This document shows positions 35,568-39,391 of a DNA stretch of 39,391 nucleotides, in pieces (the stretch's first letter is position 1; each line of letters opens with the position of its first letter). A model generated the notes under the pieces. It ran no database searches, was not told the origin of the DNA, and saw only the letters and a list, made by a program, of their open reading frames with translations. The DNA lies in contig QBYE01000011.1 of assembly GCA_003282985.1 (NCBI GenBank), positions 1 to 39,391 of the forward strand, read 5' to 3'. This DNA comes from Pelagibacteraceae bacterium AG-325-E08 (GTDB lineage: Bacteria > Pseudomonadota > Alphaproteobacteria > Pelagibacterales > Pelagibacteraceae). The position numbers and the translations under genes are program-made.

Positions 35568-37597
35568 TTAATTCGTTTTTGATATCTTATCCATCCTGGA
35601 CTTTTGATGTTATCTTCATTATCAAAATCTTGATTAAATTCAAATTCTTCTAATTCCTCTTTTTCTTCATCAAAAAATGAATTTTTTTCCAAATATTTTT
35701 CTGGTAGTTCATCAATGAATCTTGAAGCCATACTATCAATCCAATCACCTTGATAAAATCTATTCATAGAAAATGAAATAATTGCTTTTTTTTTAGCTCT
35801 TGTCAGGCCGACATATGCCAATCTTCTTTCTTCCTCAAGGCCACTTTGACCTTTTTCCTCAATAGATTTTTGGTGTGGAAATAGACCCTCTTCCCAGCCT
35901 GGTAAAAAAACAACTTCAAACTCCAAACCTTTTGCTGCGTGCATTGTCATCATATTAATTTTTTCTCCCTCCCACTCTTGATCAACTGAAGTAGCCAAAG
36001 AGACGTGCTCTAGAAAACTTTCTAAATTATCAAATTCTTTCATTGCACTTAAAAGTTCTTTAATATTTTCAAGTCTATTTTCATTATCAACATCTTTTTT
36101 ATTTTTTAACATTGCTGAATAACCGGATTCATCTAGAACTATTTGAAGTAATTTCACGTGGTTTATTTGTTTTATCTTAAGATCATTTCTCCATTTAAAA
36201 ATTAATTCTAAAAATGAAGATAAACCAATTTTTGCTTTAGGCTTGATTAGGTTTTCTTGTATCATTTTCCTTGATGAACTTTCCAAACAAATTTTATAAT
36301 TTTTAGAATATTCATGAATACTTTTAAGAGAACTTTCTCCAACCGAACGTTTAGGATTATTCACAATTCTTTCAAAAGCTAAATCATCCTTTTCTTGATA
36401 GATTAATCTCAAATAAGCTATACAGTCTTTAACTTCAGCTCTTTCATAAAATTTTGTACCTCCCAAAATTCTATAAGGCAAACCAATCTTTAAGAATCTT
36501 TCTTCGAATTCTCTTGTTTGAAATATTGCTCTTACAAGAATTGTTATATTATTATAGGTATATTTTTTTTTTAACTTTTCAATTTCATCAGAAATACCTA
36601 TTGCTTCATCTTTTCCATTTTTAAAACAATTTAACTTGACTAGCTCTCCTTCTTCCATTGTAGTTTTGAGAGTTTTACCAACTCTATTTTGATTTTTTGA
36701 AATTAAATTTGATGCAACAGATAAAATATTTTCAGTAGATCGATAATTTTCCTCAAGTTTAATTACTTTTGTATTTTCATAAACTTGATCAAACTCAAGG
36801 AAATTTTTTATTTCTGCACCTCTCCAGCTATAAATAGACTGATCATCGTCTCCAACACAACAGATATTCTTATTCTTCTCTGAGAGCAATTTTAACCACT
36901 TACTTTGAATAAAGTTTGTATCCTGATATTCATCAACTAAAATATATTTGAAATTTTTTGAATAAATTTCTCTTATATCTAAATTTTTTTCTAAAATTTT
37001 AACAGCATGTAAAATTAAATCTCCAAAATCACAAGAATTTAAGTCAGTAAGTTTTTGTTGGTAAATTTTATAAATTGGTAATACAGTTTTTTCATAAATA
37101 TCTTTTTGGTTAATTATAACTTCATCCGGGTAGAACCCTTTATTTTTCCATCTATCAATTATTGTTAAAATATATCTTGGAGCCAACTGTTTAATATCAA
37201 TGTTTTCTGCTTTACAAATATTTTTAATTAATCTGGTTTGATCATCAGTATCAATAATTGTAAAATTTGAATTAAGATTTACTGCTGGAGCATGTTTTCT
37301 TAAAAGTTTAGCACATATAGAATGAAAAGTTCCTAACCAAGATAATCCTGTAGCAGCAGCACCAAGAATTTTACTCACTCTTAATTGCATTTCTTTTGCT
37401 GCTTTATTTGTAAAAGTAACTGCTAAAATTTGATTGGGATATGCTTTTTTCTCTTTTATAATGTTAGCTATTCTCGTAGTTAGGACTTTAGTTTTTCCCG
37501 AACCTGCTCCTGCAACTATTAATAGAGGCCCATCAAGGTGCATAACCGCTTCTTTTTGAGCTTTATTTAGATTTTTAATATATTCAGAGTTTAACAT
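35564..37597 (-). CDS. uvrD: UvrD/PcrA-family 3'-5' DNA helicase
   Basis: This superfamily 1A helicase is used in excision and mismatch repair. The 677-residue protein has motif I with GAGSGKT at 30-36, a motif II VDEYQDTN near residue 223, QSIYSWRGAE (motif III), and YRSTENIL (motif IV). Later come MTMHAAKGLEFEVVFLPG (motif V) and EEERRLAYVGLTRAKK (motif VI). The N-terminal NLNKAQKEAV is the Q-motif region. The C-terminal tail is acidic. UvrD and Rep are difficult to separate by eye; a single such gene in a reduced genome most often acts as UvrD. It is the first gene of a two-gene minus-strand unit with pepP. Confidence 0.92.
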   Translation of the reverse strand: MLNSEYIKNLNKAQKEAVMHLDGPLLIVAGAGSGKTKVLTTRIANIIKEKKAYPNQILAVTFTNKAAKEMQLRVSKILGAAATGLSWLGTFHSICAKLLRKHAPAVNLNSNFTIIDTDDQTRLIKNICKAENIDIKQLAPRYILTIIDRWKNKGFYPDEVIINQKDIYEKTVLPIYKIYQQKLTDLNSCDFGDLILHAVKILEKNLDIREIYSKNFKYILVDEYQDTNFIQSKWLKLLSEKNKNICCVGDDDQSIYSWRGAEIKNFLEFDQVYENTKVIKLEENYRSTENILSVASNLISKNQNRVGKTLKTTMEEGELVKLNCFKNGKDEAIGISDEIEKLKKKYTYNNITILVRAIFQTREFEERFLKIGLPYRILGGTKFYERAEVKDCIAYLRLIYQEKDDLAFERIVNNPKRSVGESSLKSIHEYSKNYKICLESSSRKMIQENLIKPKAKIGLSSFLELIFKWRNDLKIKQINHVKLLQIVLDESGYSAMLKNKKDVDNENRLENIKELLSAMKEFDNLESFLEHVSLATSVDQEWEGEKINMMTMHAAKGLEFEVVFLPGWEEGLFPHQKSIEEKGQSGLEEERRLAYVGLTRAKKKAIISFSMNRFYQGDWIDSMASRFIDELPEKYLEKNSFFDEEKEELEEFEFNQDFDNEDNIKSPGWIRYQKRIK

Positions 37598-37631
37598 TTT
37601 TAATTTTTAATTATAACTTATTCCAATTTTT

Positions 37632-39386
37632 ATGGGAAAAAATTTATCATTTAAAAAAATTGGAAAACAAATCTTATCTATTAATAATTTAATAGAAAGC
37701 TATTTTAACAAACTGAGATCATTCATCTCAAATCCTAAAAAATTTCAATTCACTAGAGATAATAGAGTAATTTTCGTATTTATAGGAATTGTTTTTTTAA
37801 CTCTTGCTTACTTTTTAGTTCCAACAGCATACAATAAAGATTTAATTCAAAAAGAGATAAAGAATCAAGTTTTTTTAAAATATCAGATTAGAATAGAATT
37901 TAGTGATAAAATAAATTATGGCTTATTTCCAAAGCCACATTTTGTAGCAAAAAATTTATCTCTATTAAATGACAAAAAAAAAATAGCACTTGCAAATAAT
38001 CTAAAAATTTTTATTGGGTTTAAAAACTTTTTTAAGTTTGATCAAATTCAGATAAAAGATTTAATTTTCAATAAACTAGAATTTAATATTCAAAAATCAG
38101 ATTTAAATTTTTTTAGTAATATTTTAGAAGCTGAGCCAAATAGACAAAAACTAATCATTAAAAATAGTAGTATTTTTTTTTTAGATAAAGATGAAGAGGT
38201 TTTATTTATAAATCAAATAGATAATAGTGAATTCTATTTTGATTTTAAAAATCTAAAAAATATTTATTCATCAAAAAATAGGATTTTTAATGTTCCATAC
38301 AAGATAACAATAAAAAATGATAAATTAAATCAAAACTCATTTACAAAATTAATTTTGAATAAATTAAGGTTAAAAATTGAAAATCAAATTAATTACAGAA
38401 AAGAAAACAAGATTGGATTTTTAAAAATAAATTTTAAAAATAGAAATAACATTATAAATTACAAACTTAAAAAAAATTCATTAGATTTTTCTTTAGAGGA
38501 CTCTAATAAAACTTATAATGGGAATATCGAATTTAAACCATTTTATATGGTCTCAAATTTAAATTATCAAAACTTAAAGCTTTCAGACTTGATCAATAAT
38601 CCTTTATTAAATGATATTATCAAAACCCAAATAATTAGTAATGAAAATTTAAATGCTGATATAAATATTAATATAAAAAAAATAGTTGATTTTGATCGTT
38701 TCACAGATTTAATTTTAAAATTGAAAATAGAGGAAGGTGATTTAACTTTTTCTGAATCAAATATTAAGTGGAAAGAAAGTATAAATCTTTCATTACTTGA
38801 GGGCTTAATAGATTATGATGAAGATACAATTAATTTAAATACCACAGCAGTTAGTTTAATGAAAATTGCAAACGATATTAGATTTTTAGGATCTGGTCCT
38901 AGAGCTGGATATGGTGAAATCATTTTACCTGCTAATGAACCTGGTTCATCAATAATGCCTGGTAAAGTTAATCCAACACAATCAGAAGCCGTAACAATGG
39001 TATGTGTTAAAGTTATTGGAAATCATAATGGGATTACAATGGCAGGTTCTCATGGTCACTTTGAATTAAATGTTTTTAAACCTTTAATTGCGCACAATAT
39101 CTTACAATCAATTGATTTACTAGCAGACAGCACAAATAATTTTTCATTGTATTGTGTAAAGGGGATAAAGGCTGACAAAATTAAAATTAAAAGATTTTTA
39201 GATAATTCTTTAATGTTAGTTACTGCATTAGCACCTCATATCGGCTACGACAATGCTGCTAAAATTGCTAAATCAGCTTTAAAAAAAGGAACTACTTTGA
39301 AAGAGGAAGCTTTAAAAACTAACTTAATTAGTAAAAAAGATTTTGAGAGAATTGTAGATCCCAAAAAAATGATCTATCCAAAATAA
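37632..39386 (+). CDS. In-frame chimera: AsmA-like N-terminus + fumarase C C-terminus
   Basis: The 584-residue frame is two unrelated parts. Residues 1 to about 402 are AsmA-like: a basic N-terminus, one membrane anchor (about 46-66), then a strand-rich periplasmic region with the [16 protein letters not shown] motif typical of AsmA. From residue 404 (base 38841) onward it is class II fumarase (FumC): [19 protein letters not shown], the [11 protein letters not shown] signature at 438-448, [16 protein letters not shown] and IGYD, up to the normal C-terminus. The fumarase part lacks the first about 285 residues of that enzyme, including the catalytic His region and most of the helical core, so it could not be a working fumarase. 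There is no stop or frameshift at the junction. It is either a deletion between neighbouring genes or an assembly misjoin. The frame ends 5 nt from the window edge. Confidence 0.85.
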   Translation: MGKNLSFKKIGKQILSINNLIESYFNKLRSFISNPKKFQFTRDNRVIFVFIGIVFLTLAYFLVPTAYNKDLIQKEIKNQVFLKYQIRIEFSDKINYGLFPKPHFVAKNLSLLNDKKKIALANNLKIFIGFKNFFKFDQIQIKDLIFNKLEFNIQKSDLNFFSNILEAEPNRQKLIIKNSSIFFLDKDEEVLFINQIDNSEFYFDFKNLKNIYSSKNRIFNVPYKITIKNDKLNQNSFTKLILNKLRLKIENQINYRKENKIGFLKINFKNRNNIINYKLKKNSLDFSLEDSNKTYNGNIEFKPFYMVSNLNYQNLKLSDLINNPLLNDIIKTQIISNENLNADININIKKIVDFDRFTDLILKLKIEEGDLTFSESNIKWKESINLSLLEGLIDYDEDTINLNTTAVSLMKIANDIRFLGSGPRAGYGEIILPANEPGSSIMPGKVNPTQSEAVTMVCVKVIGNHNGITMAGSHGHFELNVFKPLIAHNILQSIDLLADSTNNFSLYCVKGIKADKIKIKRFLDNSLMLVTALAPHIGYDNAAKIAKSALKKGTTLKEEALKTNLISKKDFERIVDPKKMIYPK

Positions 39387-39391
39387 GATAA

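Noticed and set aside
1-39391. Mobile elements, prophage, CRISPR or a defence island
   Set aside because: No transposase, integrase, phage or Cas-like proteins, no repeat arrays and no target-site duplications were seen; nearly all of the sequence is accounted for by housekeeping genes.

Overview
The window is a very AT-rich, gene-dense stretch of an alphaproteobacterial chromosome. Protein content and gene order point to the SAR11/Pelagibacterales lineage or a close relative. The signs are short or overlapping intergenic regions, AT-driven Lys/Asn/Ile-rich proteins, the carA / yqeY-dnaG-rpoD neighbourhood and a compact division and cell-wall (dcw) cluster. I see no insertion sequences, phage genes, CRISPR arrays or integrons. 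This is essentially a housekeeping region with several unusual local features. The taxonomic call is inference from recognised families, not a database comparison.

Layout. (1) 1-1442, + strand: the 3' part of an ELM1-family gene and a small 2OG-Fe(II) oxygenase. (2) 1439-5834, - strand: carB and carA, both carbamoyl-phosphate synthase subunits. (3) 5959-10088, + strand: yqeY, dnaG, rpoD. (4) 10103-10324: two tRNA genes, Val(GAC) with a strongly non-canonical elbow, and a CAT-anticodon tRNA (Met or Ile2). (5) 10336-11724, - strand: mlaA and mlaC, for outer-membrane phospholipid trafficking. (6) 11777-12520: an AmpD-like amidase. (7) 12563-12925: RNase P RNA. (8) 12990-31855: a nearly gapless dcw operon, mraZ-ftsZ-rsmH-ftsL-ftsI-murEF-mraY-murD-ftsW-murG-murC-murB-ddl-ftsQ-(reduced ftsA)-lpxC-bamD. 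(9) ligA follows on the + strand, then pepP and a UvrD-family helicase on the - strand. (10) The window ends with an in-frame chimera of an AsmA-like N-terminus and a fumarase C C-terminus.

The central operon encodes nearly the whole pathway from UDP-MurNAc to lipid II (MurB, C, D, E, F, MraY, MurG, Ddl), the septal synthase (FtsW/FtsI), its partners (FtsL, FtsQ), the FtsZ ring, and two envelope genes (lpxC, bamD). Three TGGG/CCCA boxes exactly 10 nt apart overlap the predicted mraZ promoter, consistent with MraZ autoregulation of the operon.

Points most worth a second look: the shrunken FtsA that seems to have lost its whole nucleotide-binding half while FtsZ keeps its tail peptide; ftsZ moved from behind ftsA to directly behind mraZ; the tRNA-Val with exchanged T-loop residues; the AsmA-FumC junction (true fusion or assembly chimera); the MurE-MurF fusion; and the loss of primase zinc ligands.
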